A DNA stretch of 64,000 bases from Lepiota brunneoincarnata. Its lineage: Eukaryota > Basidiomycota > Agaricomycetes > Agaricales > Agaricaceae. The stretch lies in NCBI GenBank assembly GCA_023014365.1, contig JAEBUN010000010.1:558001-622000 (forward strand). The letters run 5' to 3'. The first letter of the stretch is position 1. Every line of letters starts with the position of its first letter. Below the pieces are notes generated by a model. The model did not search any database. It worked only from the letters and a program-made list of their open reading frames with translations, and had not been told where the DNA came from. The position numbers were made by a program, and so were the translations under genes. Shown piece after piece: positions 14,779 to 25,866 of the stretch.

Positions 14779-15184
14779 TATCCTATTTGCACAAGAATGG
14801 GTGAGAGTTGAATGTATTGCACGATAGACGGAACGCACGCGAGGACTACATCGGTGGGACCAAGCGCGTCCAGAAGTTTGTTCATAGTGATGGAATGAAG
14901 TTCGGATTATTGGCTCTGGTAGTCTCGTGTAATACGCGAGACGAGAACACGCGTGTTGTGCACGAGTCAATGACGTCTTCATCTTATCGATTGACTGTCT
15001 TAGCCGCAGATCCGGGATATGGTGACGAGTTCCGGAGAGGACGATAGTAAGGCTTGAAACTTGGGTTTCGAGGCGGAGGCCCGAGCAATCCATGAAGGGG
15101 ACAGAACCAAAAATAGAAGACCAACGCGTCAGGAACGCGTCCACTGGCGCCCAAAGCACTCATATCCTCCTTGCATTTCCCCCT
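14779..15184. other. probable divergent promoter between kinase fusion and Sec14-like gene A
   Basis: About 400 bp separate the most upstream supported kinase-fusion codon (-) from the ATG of the Sec14-like gene (+). An undetected first exon of the minus-strand gene could lie here, because an acceptor-like caaatag precedes the MGPIAVD codons. Confidence 0.35.
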
Positions 15185-16618
15185 ATGGAGGACAAGATAT
15201 GCACCCCGCTCCCTCCGCCAGACAGGCTTTACAACAAGAATACGCAGCCACCACTCACGGAAAGGGAGCGCGGAATGTATGATCAGGTCTACAGCCACTT
15301 TGTCGCTTCTGACTATAAGCTCCCTGGGGTGGAAAAAGGGCAGCTATCGGAGGATGAGAAGTTCTGGCTTTCGTATGAGTGTATTCTTCGGTGAGCGCCG
15401 TCCATCCGCTGGTGTGTCCTGTTTGCCTTACCCAAATGCGTGCAGCTTTCTGCGAGCAACCAAGTGGAAGACGCCCGCGGCCATCCTCAGGCTCGAGGCT
15501 ACACTCAAGTGGCGAAGGGAGTTCGGACTTGATGATCTCGTCACTGCAGATCATGTTGAACCAGAGGTACGCATCCGATTCGTCAAAAGCCGGGTGTATA
15601 TCTGACTGCATTTGCATAGGCAGTTACAGGGAAAGAAATTTTATTCGGCCACGACACCAAAGGTCGCCCGGCGTTTTACATGATCCCAAGCAGACAAAAT
15701 ACAGACGAAGCGACGCGTCAAATTCAGTATGCGGTCTGGATGCTCGAACGCTGTATTGACCTTATGCCTCCCGGCGTTGAGTAGGTTACCCATCGCACAT
15801 TCTCCCTTGTTCATACATAATAATTTCAATGTATAACAGGAACCTGGACATCCTCATTAACTTTGCTGACCGCGCAAAAAACCCTTCCATATCCACTTCC
15901 CGTGCCGTCCTCAACATCTTGCAAGACCACTACCCCGAACGTCTCGGTCTTTCACTCATCATCAACGTCCCATTCCTTGTCAACGCATTCTTCAAACTCA
16001 TCCTTCCCTTTGTTGACCCTATCACTCGCCAAAAGATAAAATTCAATCCGCGGGTCCTCGAGGACGGTATTTTTACTGCCGACAACCTTATGTCCGAGTG
16101 GTGGGGTGGGGCTCGCCACTTTGAGTATGAACATGCGAGGTACTGGCCGGAAGCTTGTTAAACTTGCAGAAGGGAGAGTGAGATCCTGGAAAGAGAAGTG
16201 GAGGGAGCTTGGAGGCGTGATCGGGATTCGAGAGTGGGATTACAAAAAGGTGAAGAAGGGCGAAGAGGAGGCGGGCGATGGAGGCACAGAGCATGAGGCA
16301 AATTCTGAGGTTGAGGGTGGCATGGAGGATGGCGCAATCGGGATTGATACCGATGGTGGCGTGGCGAATGACCAGGAGTCTTGCAAGGGGACCAAGGATA
16401 AGGGAGAACAAAATGGAATTCATGTTAATACTGATGATGCTACTCAGGCAATGTCAGCGACTCCGACCCGCACGTACTCGCCCTGGGTCGTCGTTGATGA
16501 GGCTGGTCCATCGGGAAATGATCGTGGCGGCGGCGGGGGTGGTCCAGACTACAGTGGGGGTGGGGACTCTGGTGGTGGGGGTGGGGGTGATTCTGGTGGA
16601 GGTGGCGGAGGGGACTAG
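15185..16618 (+). CDS. Sec14-like CRAL-TRIO lipid-transfer protein, copy A, with Gly-rich tail
   Basis: A phosphatidylinositol/phospholipid-transfer type protein. It starts MEDKICTPLPPPDRLYN, then a CRAL-TRIO N-terminal helical region (EKFWLSYECILRFLRATKW, LRLEATLKWRREFGLDDLV). The lipid-binding core follows: GHDTKGRPAFYMIPSRQNT, ERCIDLMPPGVE, SRAVLNILQDHYPERLGLSL, IINVPFLVNAFFKLILPFVD and FNPRVLEDG. Introns sit at about 15,391-15,444, 15,567-15,619 and 15,783-15,838. Near 16,153 the frame breaks by one base: the direct reading stops (WPEAC then TAA). Skipping one G continues as LVKLAEGRVRSWKEKWRELG, matching copy B. The tail beyond the homologous end is acidic and then very Gly-rich (about 16,526-16,616), and copy B lacks it. 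Taken as a gene with an apparent indel, though a recent pseudogene is possible. Confidence 0.8.
16526..16616 (+). repeat. Gly-codon (GGN) tract at the end of Sec14-like copy A
   Basis: A purine-rich GGT/GGG/GGC run codes for a tail of Gly blocks separated by Asp and Ser. It lies beyond the point where copy B ends, so it is an added low-complexity extension, probably grown by slippage. Confidence 0.7.
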
Positions 16619-16951
16619 ACTATCTGCTTGTTATCTATTATCATAATATCCTTGAGGCATTCCGCGACCTAGAAGCGGCTGCCTACGTATCTCCATATTT
16701 GTCTTTGGGCTTTGTACCGACCCTGACTCTGCAGGTAAAACGTAACCCAGCGACTTGCTGCCTCGTTCCCAAGACTTGCGTCAAAAAGGGATGGCATTTA
16801 TCCCCAACCATCAAAGAGTTCATTCATCACATCAATTTCGGCAGTGCCCCCACGGCGCTCATAGCATAAAAATTCGTGTTCAAGAACAGACGCTACCCTT
16901 GGTACTTATTCTCTTCCAACTCTCGTCTGTAAAAAGCCTAATTGAAAGACA
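16619..16951. other. spacer/promoter between Sec14-like copies
   Basis: About 330 bp between the end of copy A and the ATG of copy B. No coding is supported. It presumably contains the copy A terminator and copy B promoter, so each copy is likely transcribed on its own. Confidence 0.4.
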
Positions 16952-18101
16952 ATGGCCACAGTACCAGACTCAGAAAATGGATGCGAGGGAAAACTCTACA
17001 CACCCCTTCCTCCGCCTGATACCCTTTATACGGAGAACCCGCAGACGGGGATGACGGGGGAGGAAAGGGAGATGTATGAAGCTGTCCTTGCCCATTTCGC
17101 AAACTCTGGATACAAGCTGCCTGGGTTTGAGGCTGAATCTGTCGGCATGGAGGAGAAGGAAAAGGGGGAGGGGGAAAGGTGGGGCCCGGATTTGATTGAG
17201 GAAGAGAAGTTTTGGTTGTCTTGTGAATGTATCCTCCGGTGGGTACTTGTGTATGGTCGCCCGATTCGCCATCATGACATCTCGTTTGGGGTTTGGTAAG
17301 GTATTTACGAGCATCGAAATGGAAGACACAAACTGCGATTGGGAGACTTGAGAGCACGCTCAAATGGCGGAGAGAATATTGGGATATATGATGTCGTCAC
17401 CGCTGATCTCGTTTCCCCAGAGGTGCGCTCCATGTTACTCTTTGACGCCCCCTTTTCAACAAAAATATACAGGCAGAGACAGGGAAAGGCATCGTATTCG
17501 GCTATGATGCCAAAGGTCGTCCTGGGTTTTACATGATACCCAGCCGCCAAAATACCGAAGAAGGACCTGGGCAAATCCAGTTCTTCGTCTGGTTGATGGA
17601 AAGATGCGTGGACTTGATGCCTCCAGGAGTCGAGTACGTTCTTTTTATCTCTCTCTACTGCATGAACCAACCTACATTGTCTTTAGAAACCTAGCAATAT
17701 TTCTCAATTTTGCCTCCAAAGCCAAAAATCCCTCCCTGACGGTTGCACGCACGGTCCTCAACATCCTACAAGACCACTATCCGGAACGGATGGGCATTTC
17801 ACTCATTATTAACGTACCGTTCCTCGTCAATGCATTTTTTAAGCTCATTTTGCCGTTTGTTGACCCTGTTACGAGGGAGAAGATCAAGTTCAACCCGAGT
17901 GTTGTAGAGGACGGGTATGCAAAGACGGAGTGGCTGATGAAGGAGTGGTGGGGCGGAGACAGGGCTTTCGAATATGTGCATGAGAAGTATTGGCCTGCGC
18001 TTACGCAGATGTGCCAGGAGAGGAAGGAGAAGTGGATGAATAAGTGGAGAGAACTGGGAGCGAAGGTTGGAGTGATGGAATGGGAGTACAAGAGACTGTA
18101 A
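16952..18101 (+). CDS. Sec14-like CRAL-TRIO lipid-transfer protein, copy B
   Basis: Tandem paralogue of the preceding gene with the same intron positions and domain order. It shows MATVPDSENGCEGKLYTPLP, EEEKFWLSCECILRYLRASK, GYDAKGRPGFYMIPSRQNT, ERCVDLMPPGVE, ARTVLNILQDHYPERMGISL, IINVPFLVNAFFKLILPFVD, FNPSVVEDG and finally KWRELGAKVGVMEWEYKRL with stop at 18099-18101. A one-base frame break lies at 17,380. ARLESTLKWRREY-like sequence reads into a stop, whereas dropping one T gives GIYDVVTADLVSPE, aligned with copy A's GLDDLVTADHVEPE. An acidic insertion (ESVGMEEKEKGEGERWGPD) in the N-terminal part is absent from copy A. Lipid transfer between membranes is the expected role of the family; substrate cannot be told. 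Confidence 0.8.
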
Positions 18102-18943
18102 GAGCGTTTTCGGGCCTTGGGACGCAGGCCAAACTGTAATGATCGTCTTGACATCGGGGTCCGCGCCACGACTGCGTCAATTGATTTCTGGCAGAAACAA
18201 GTTGCTGCAGGGCTTCGTCCGGGTGCCGTCTCTGCGGTGCAGTCCCTGCTCAATTACAAGTTGCCGTATAAAGGTCACCACCTTCCTTTCTTGACCACCC
18301 CATCAGCTGTCAGCCACATAAGATATAAAAAAAATTGAATGCGTCTATGCCGCGGCGGCTGAAGTGGGCGACCCGGCTAGTGATAGAATGGCCCAGCTTG
18401 GAGCGAATATCCAACGGTCATGGGATTCGCTGCAGGGCGTTCAGAGATCAACTTGAAACAGTACCTCGACACCAAAGCCTCGGTAAATACAAATAAACAG
18501 TATTACCAGCTGATCAATGCAGAAAGGTGACCTGATCCTCAAACCGCTATCTACGCCCCAAAAGGCACCTGGTGTCATGATTCTCATTGTCCAGAGGCCA
18601 GTTTGTACTCGCTGAATGGGTGGATCCAATAGCTATGGTTTGTACATGATATCCCAGGACCCACGCTCGCGTCAAGCAAGAGACAGGCTTTTTTGTCGTT
18701 GGTTCTCGATCCGGCAGGCTCAAACGCAGTTTGTCAGCCCCCCTCCCAGGGGTGCCGCAGAAGTCGCAGAGAACCCAGTTCCATTCTCCATGACGCGTTG
18801 GGCCACATTACCTCGCAATAAGGCCTTCCTTCCCATACCCAAACATACCCTTCGTTTGGTCACCCGACAACTTCGTTCACGCTCACATACAGACTGCGAC
18901 GCTTTTTCTCCTTCAACAAACAGGAAAACAGGACACTTCTTTT
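18102..18943. other. intergenic region with a possible orphan coding fragment
   Basis: About 840 bp between Sec14-like copy B and the AGC-like kinase. At 18,163-18,280 the plus strand reads TTASIDFWQKQVAAGLRPGA and on to LLNYKLPYKG, and at about 18,338-18,450 it reads VYAAAEVGDPASDRMAQLGA. Both look protein-like but no clear splice joins them. Otherwise nothing is recognised. Confidence 0.35.
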
Positions 18944-21900
18944 ATGGAATCTGTTTTTCGTATTGGAGTAGATTCTGTCAAGGTATCGTTTCCTTCAATG
19001 CAGCGAGGAGCCCAGCTTTCTGTCAGGGAGATCGAGGAGATCGAGAGTGCCGTTGCTCAGATGGTGAATTGGCATTTTCTTGCGTTTATCTTACCCAAGA
19101 CACTAAAAACCCGTTATAGGAGTTTTGGAATGCACTCAGTTCCATCCCCTGTCCCAAGGAGCGCCCAGCTTTGGAAGCGAAGGACGAGGTCAAGATTGGG
19201 AAGAACACACAGCCCGCAGTACAAGAAGAGGGGGGGATCATTGAGAATGAGCCTTTTGCTGCCTTTGACTGCAAGCGCGAACACGGCACGCCCAGGGTCG
19301 GTGATCCTCTTCGCCTCCATCATCTTTTACTAAATTTACCCAGGTTGTCTCCATCGAGAATCGCGTCATCAAACCCGTAGAGAAGCGTGATCGTGATCGT
19401 GATGTTGGGGGACTTCTACCTCGGGGAGACTTGGGAGCTTCTGGGAAGTATCAGGACTCAGAGATTCAGAGAAAGGATGACAAAGTAGGAAAGTTGATCA
19501 TCGTCACTGAGGAGTTTCTTATATTGGTCCAGTATTCCCGCTTCGAGCATGTCCACCTTCAGGGCATGGATCCCTATCTCAATCTCAGGAGACCATTCGC
19601 TATCTTTATGGACACAGCTGCTCAAGCCCAAGACACTAGCCCCCGGCGTGTGTCCGTTCGTCAGCCACTCCAGCAAGTCAAAGCCGATGGCCTTGGACGT
19701 AGGAGAGATACTTCCAAGCCAAAGCAACGAATTACCCCGGAGAAAGAAAATGCTCCTCCATCGCGCTTCAAGGTCCGTCGGAAGCCAGCGCCGCATCTCT
19801 CCGAGTTACCCTCGACTCCTCTTAGGGAACTCAGAACGGGGCAACAATCGCTCAAAAGTCAATTCAAGAAACATGTCATTGAGAGCTTCCCAAAGCTGGA
19901 GGGTAGCGGCCATGGCACGACCGGTCCTGGTGAGGTACAAGAGGCTCCGAAAGAAGTTCGCATTCGCAACTTCAGGTTGAAGACATTGTTGGGTGCCGGG
20001 GCTCAGGGTAGGGTCTATTTGGCACAAGGATCCCTTGAGTGGGACGGGAGGAGGGCCTTTGCGATCAAGGTTATGATCAAGAACCGTTATGTCCATTATG
20101 ATACGATTGTGCGGGAGCAAAAGCTTTTGAAGCGCCTCCGAGGTCACAAATTCATCCTCCAACTTGAAGGTAGTTTCCACGACAGGAGAAACTTTTATCT
20201 CGTTACGGTATGTCGTTTGATATTCTGACGAGAGAATATCATCTCAGGTTGAACCGATTTCAGCAATATCATCCAGGCAGAGATCTTGACGACTTACTTC
20301 GGAACCAGGGGTGTTTCGATACCTCGGCCACCCGCTTTTATGCAGCTGAATTGGTATATTTTTCATTGTCGACAACTGGTCCGTACCTCAAAACTTTCTC
20401 GTAGTCTTCCGCTCTCGTCTTCTTGCACAAGAACCATATTCTGCACCGAGACGTTAAACTGAGCAATATCCTCATCAAGGAGGACGGCCATTTATGCTTG
20501 AGCGATTTTGGCCTTGGTGCGGATTTCACGGACCAGGTTGTCGACGAGGATGAGGACAGCTTTATGGCTGACGCCGAGCCTGTTGCGAGGGGGTTTGCAG
20601 GAACAACGGTTTACATGGCTCCCGAGGTTTTGAACAATGAATATTATTCTTATAAAATTGACTGGTGGTCTTCCGGCGTCACACTCTATAGCCTGCTTGA
20701 GGGAAAAGTGAGTATATTTCTGTTTTGTGGCGCCGTCACTTACCGGTGACAGTTTCCCTGGCCGTGTGCAGAACGTCAATGGTTGGCTGAACATGCTGGG
20801 ATCGAATCTCCCCGGTTCGGAGTAGCGACCGACGCTCATGCAAAGTCGTTTGTTCGCGCTGTAAGCCTACCTAAAGCTTTCCTGTTGCGCATTCACGCAA
20901 CCTCCTTCTAGCTCCTCCAAAGAGATCCTGATCAACGCATTGGCGATATTGACGTCTTCAGCCACCCATTCTTCAACGGCATGTAAGTTTCTCTACTTGG
21001 CCCACTCTCACCCACACTCAGTTAGCAATAATCGTCCCGGTAGTAAAATTCAAGACATTGACCAGGGAAAGTTGAAACGTGAATGATTTTATGAAGTTAT
21101 GTGCTATTGCTACTCATATCTTCCTCTCAGCTCCTTACGTGCCCGACCCGGTTGATCATGATAACCTCCCTAATGCGCTTACTCGGAGGGACTATATCGA
21201 CATTGGTCTCAGTTACCCTCCTGGTGAGGCTCCCATGTCAAGCTACTTTTTCTACGGGTCCACTTTACCTGCATGCAAACCGTGTATGGCCCCTGAGGGC
21301 GTCATCACCCAACCCGAGGAGCTAAGCCCACCTCTCAACTGCAGCCGGTCTCTCTTCCAACTCTTGCAAGAGTCAGAAGCCGACTCCGAGGATGCTACTC
21401 TCAGGAACTCCGAACCCATCTCAGGCTCCCCTTCACCTTTCAGGGCCAGCTACGCTTTGACTATCCACAACCCTTCCGGAACGACCCTTGTCGAGGAGCA
21501 GAAAACGGATAACCTGCCTAATGAACCGATATCGCTAGACGGGGCGCAGCAGTCATCACTTGTTGTGACTAACGATCCGGTTATCCGCTCTAGTGCACAA
21601 CAAAATTTTGGCGATGATACAGGTAGACGGGCAGATGTTCCGCGTTCTGCGGTTTGCGTACTCACTGGAACCACGAGGAAAGATTCGAGGTTCCGGTGGA
21701 GTATGTTGGCAGTCGAGGAAGGGCAGTTCGATGATGCGGTTGGTCCACAAAATGCTTCGGCCATTGTCGAGCGGGGCGATAGCGTCGGTCTAGGACAAGT
21801 CCCTATCATAGGCCTCAACCCCATTTTGGATCTGGACCCGGAAATCGTGGGACCTATAGTCGGACTGGACAATAAACAGAGGGTGACCGTGCATCAGGCT

Positions 21901-22401
21901 CCTAGCATTCCAGAGGTTTCCTTACTCGTCACCCCTCCCCGAGAAGACCGCGAAGCAACCGTGGTTGTGGCGGATAACGAGATAAATAGCATGCTTCTGT
22001 CTCCCGAAGCTGGGGGGGACAATTCGGTGTTTGAGACGGTGACGCCGCTTTCGTTTGGGACTGGCGCGAATGATGAGACGGCAGTGACGACACTTGAGCT
22101 TGGGTCACCGGGTTCTAATGCTAGTTCTGGCCTTGGTGCCGGCTCTGCTTCTCCTGGCCTTGGGTCTGGGCTGTATTCTGATCTCGCTTCGCTAGCGGGT
22201 TTCGACGCGTCTATGAACAAACCGCTCCCTCCAGTGCCTGGCTGTTCATTTCAACTCTTGTCGGACGTCAATTCTAGCGATGGCTACTGTAATCGCTTGA
22301 AGAATCAGGTTGCTAGATGGTTTAAGAACGTTAGCGAGGCTTTGGTTAAAGACGTGAAGAAGGCTGGGGGTAATTTGCAGAAGAGGGTCATGGAAGCCTG
22401 A
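18944..22401 (+). CDS. serine/threonine protein kinase, AGC-like, with long C-terminal tail
   Basis: The ATG at 18944 (MESVFRIGVDSVKVSFPSM) opens an N-terminal region without a known domain; an intron after VAQM leads to EFWNALSSIPCPKERPALEA. The kinase domain begins about 19,960 with LKTLLGAGAQGRVYLAQG and FAIKVMIKNR. It continues with LLKRLRGHKFILQLEGSFHD, DLDDLLRNQGCFDTSATRF, HILHRDVKLSNILIKEDGH, LCLSDFGLGADF, GTTVYMAPEVLNNEYYSYK, IDWWSSGVTLYSLLEGKFPW and RDPDQRIGDIDVFSHPFFNG. The catalytic residues of HRDVKLSN and DFG are present, so activity is expected. The HPFF region and following KLK-PYVPDPVDHDN resemble an AGC C-terminal extension. A Ser/Pro-rich tail of about 400 residues (to TGA/TAA at 22399-22401) has no identified domain. 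Orthology to a specific AGC kinase was not established. Confidence 0.78.
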
Positions 22402-22893
22402 TTTTTCAATCTGGTCTCCGTTCTGGTTAAATTGGCTCTCGGCATCACCCATCTCCATATCCACCAAAGTATGAGCCGTTATACATGTCGCTGATATGTA
22501 TCGCACATTTCGACTTCTCCTCGGGCATCGGGTCAATTATCGCGATACTTCGTTTTTTAATCACCTGCTTTTGGCTCGTATCCCGACCCCTCCGGTGCTA
22601 TACCCTCTTCCAACTTCAAGTTTGTTTTCCCGATTCACTCTACAGATGTGTTTTTCTTTCTTATTAACATTCTGATATTCACATAACAACACGGCTGCCT
22701 ACGACCACTCAATGTTCAAATTCTCCAGGGAAGTATGTTGCGAGGATACATAATACACGAATGCATACGTGATACAGACTGATGATCTAGTGGCACTGCC
22801 AGCAGAAAAGCAAACAATAGTGGTAGGAACAGAGAAAGCGAGAAGAGTATTGTTCCATATCTCTACAGCAACCAGGGTATGCAAGAGGGGGCA

Positions 22894-24596
22894 TCAGCCA
22901 CATATACTAGGATACTTCCGGTCGGTTGGATCCTTGGGTATCCAGCCTCCTTCGAGGCCCTTCTGGTAACTCCATTCATCTGCGTTTTCTGCCTGGGGGT
23001 TTTCGGATGAGTACGAATGAAGGTATAGATGGGGATAGAGTAAAACGTTACCTTCCAGGTCCAAAACACCCATCCTTGGACGGCCTCCCCGACTTCAACT
23101 TGGACCTCCCAATACTGTCTTAACATGTCTTTGTATTCATCGCTAAAACCCTTTCCGCCGTCCTCACCCTTCCAGGATCCTGTCCATCCATTGCAACTGC
23201 CATGAAAAAATTGGTTGGGGTTCGGATTAGGTAACCAGGTCGCGTCCCAGCGCGAACCCACCCCACGACCATTGAGCCACTTTGCACAGTCGGTGAGTGC
23301 GGTAGACCATTCGCCTACGACGGTCCAAATGTTGGAAGAGACAAATGAGGAAAGGGAGGATTTGTATGTGCATGCAAAGGCGAGGTGGTTTGTGAGGGTG
23401 CGATTGAGTTCTAGATCGCTAAATATTTGGTATTCATGAAAGTCTAGAAGAACGTTATGGCCTCTTGGAGCGGTGAGAAAGTTGGTCCAGCTCTGGATGC
23501 CCATGAACGCATCACCAATCATGATGCCAACGTCATCATCAATCTCTTGACGGACGATATCATAGCCATCGAGCCAGAACTGGCGAATGGTGTTTTGCCA
23601 GTCTGGGCCACGGAAGCCGGCGGCTTCGTTGAGGAGCTCGATGATGCTGACCATGCCACCGATGTTCTTGGAGATCCAACGGATGGTGTCAAGTGTACGG
23701 GTGACGTTGGCGGGGTTGAGGGCCCATTGGGGGTTGTTAGTGCGTTGGCCCGAGTTGTCGTAGCCATTCTGGGAGCCGGGAGCACCGTGGATGTCGAGGA
23801 TGACGTGGATGGAGTGTTTTTTAGCCCAGTTGAGAGCGCGGAGGAGGTAGGGCCATGCGCCGGTGATGTAGGGGGATGTGGAGGTGGATGTGGCAGAGGA
23901 GGGGAGAGGGACGGACCAGTAACCGAGGGGTATCCTGGAAAGGGTTGGGGTTGTTGAAGCGAGGCTACTAAATTGTGCAGGGATAGGAGAGAAGGGGGAG
24001 CTTACCGAACATGGTTCAGGCCTGCGGCTCTGATAGCAATGAAGTCGTCTTCGGTTATCCACTGATATTGTGATGTTAATTTATTCTTGGTTTGAGTTGA
24101 TGGAGACGTACAGTTTCCCAGTGAGCCTTGAGTAACGCCTCGGCGGAATCACGGTCCATGAATTGGCCCAGGGTGTACTCATCAACAATGTTCTCGTTTC
24201 CGGTGCGTTCGAAGATGCTGGGAGTGATCCATGGCTAGGGGATCCGTTGTCAGTTGGAAGGGGGGGGTGGCAGGGAACGTGGGCTGGGTGCACGTACTTC
24301 GAGGACAAGCCATCCACCGCTGAACAAGTGCGTGAGAATTGGAAAAAAGAAGAGAAGAGAAGGGCTTGAACACACAGGTTGACACCGCGGACCTTGTTTC
24401 TGGAATAGTCAAAGGGGGCAAAAAATGCTGTTGGTGCACTGGTAGGTGCTGTCGAGGTTGTTGCCACAGCTGAGGTAGTCGAGAACGCAGTGGCAAGGGG
24501 TACCTGAGCATGGTGAAGGTCCCCGTTGTGCACCAGTCTGCAGTGCTCTGCGACAGCAGGGACGCTGAAGAAGAGGAGAAGGCCCAGTGGGTGCAT
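22894..24596 (-). CDS. exo-beta-1,3-glucanase, glycoside hydrolase family 5
   Basis: A secreted glucan 1,3-beta-glucosidase that trims cell-wall beta-glucan. It starts at 24596 with signal peptide MHPLGLLLFFSVPAVAEH, then a Thr/Ala-rich stretch. Exons join to [59 protein letters not shown] and IPLGYWSVP. The body continues LDIHGAPGSQNGYDNSGQRT, IIELLNEAAGFRGPDW (acid/base Glu), VLLDFHEYQIF, TVVGEWSTALTDC (nucleophile Glu), GWVFWTWK and EGGWIPKDPTDRKYPSICG before TGA (22894-22896). About 480 residues, normal for fungal EXG1-type enzymes. The motif that is usually NEP reads NEA. The gene shares a 139-bp promoter with the divergent coiled-coil gene. Confidence 0.93.
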
Positions 24597-24735
24597 GATG
24601 TGTTATGGCGGAGAGAGTCCAAATTGGGCAATCACGAAATAATAATTACTTTATTATATTTATTACGGACACTCTCTTCTCTCTTTCCTCCTTCACGACG
24701 TGGCTCTTTCCTTCCTCTCCGTCCCTCTCCCAGCC
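24597..24735. promoter_or_regulatory. compact divergent promoter
   Basis: Only 139 bp lie between the ATG of the exo-glucanase (-) and the ATG of the coiled-coil gene (+). The interval contains an AT-rich stretch (ataataattactttattata, about 24,641-24,660) followed by a CT-rich tract typical of fungal transcription starts on the plus strand. Confidence 0.5.
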
Positions 24736-25866
24736 ATGGACAACCTCCCTTTCTCTAGCCACAACCCTCTCTCACATGGCTTCTCCCAGTCACACATCGC
24801 CTCTCTCGCCCAACAGCATCTCCTCCAGCGAGCTGCCACTACTACCCCTGCCACTCCAGCTTACCAAGATGTATGGCTCAAGCTCCAGCACATGTCTGTC
24901 CGCTACAACGACCTGCTGCGCCAGAGTCGTGACCTCGCATCAAACAACCAGGCCCTCGCCAATGAGCATCTCAGGCTCCAGAAAGAGCTCCTCACCTTCC
25001 GCACCAAAAACGAAGAGCTATCCGCTGATGCCGTCAACTACCGTATCGAGGCCTGGCGTGCCAACGTCAGACTCGAGGAGCTCTCCAACGAACTCCAGCT
25101 TCTCAAGAACCACAGGTCTCAGCTGCTGTACGTCGTCCTTTCCCTGCCTCAGTCTCTTCATTTCATTCACCCATCATCATCATCATCATCCCTTACATCA
25201 CAGATCACTAACGAAACGTAGCTTTGAGCAAATCGATAACGATGGCGAATCAGCCTGGTCCGCTTCTTGCAGCTCACCACTCTCCTCCGCTCTCTCTACC
25301 TCGACTGCCTTTGCCACTCCCACCAGCAGCGCCACAACCGCCGACCCATCATTGGCCATCCCAAACTCAACTCCTACTTCAAATTTTCACTCCCCGCCTC
25401 CATATCAGGAGACGGCAACCGAAGAAGTTTATGCCGAAGCGACTACCGGCAGTCGGAACTCTAAACGACGTAAAACTATTCAAAATTCCGTTGCAGACCT
25501 GCAAATCGGAAACTGCAGACGGAGACGCACAGAAGCCTTGCTCGGCTGCCGCCACCCCGATGGGTACAATACAGGAACAGGGCGTGATCCCGGAATGGAC
25601 GGGTGCAAACCCACGCTCAGCCGCCACACATCACCGACGGACAGCTGCGCGTGTGCGCACACATACACCATCAACCGCGGCAGAGGGACCCGAGCATGCG
25701 CACACGATCCCGAGCCAAGCTAATTCCCGAGCAAGAGCCTGTGGAAACATCCAAGCCCACCGCAGACGCCGTAGCAGCTGCGGTGTTCGATACCGCCGCG
25801 AGTCATCTCGGCTTACCCCCTTTGTCAACGTCAGTACCCGTGAACACCGAAAGCCCGCATGTCTAA
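24736..25866 (+). CDS. coiled-coil protein of unknown function
   Basis: The start MDNLPFSSHNPLSHGFSQSH is at 24736. A clear coiled coil follows (DVWLKLQHMSVRYNDLLRQS, QALANEHLRLQKELLTFRTK, VRLEELSNELQLLKNHR). An intron begins at CT|gtacgtcg (about 25,129) and ends before TTTGAGC at about 25,221. It includes a short ATC microsatellite (25,172-25,190). The second exon encodes FEQIDNDGESAWSASCSS and a Ser/Thr-rich region ending in a basic patch (SKRRKTIQNS), possibly a nuclear localisation signal. The 3' part is ambiguous. One reading ends with KLIPEQEPVETSKPTADAVA to a stop at 25,864-25,866; another frame stays open to 25,934. I do not recognise a family. Confidence 0.6.

Noticed and set aside
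14808..15047. Upstream frame as the missing P-loop exon of the kinase fusion
   Set aside because: I looked on the minus strand for GxxxxGKS/T above 14,778 and found none that could splice in frame, so the degenerate P-loop reading was kept, with caution.
23457..23957. 166-codon plus-strand frame inside the exo-glucanase
   Set aside because: Antisense shadow of the conserved GH5 exon, with Gly/Val/Asp-rich composition expected from the reverse complement.
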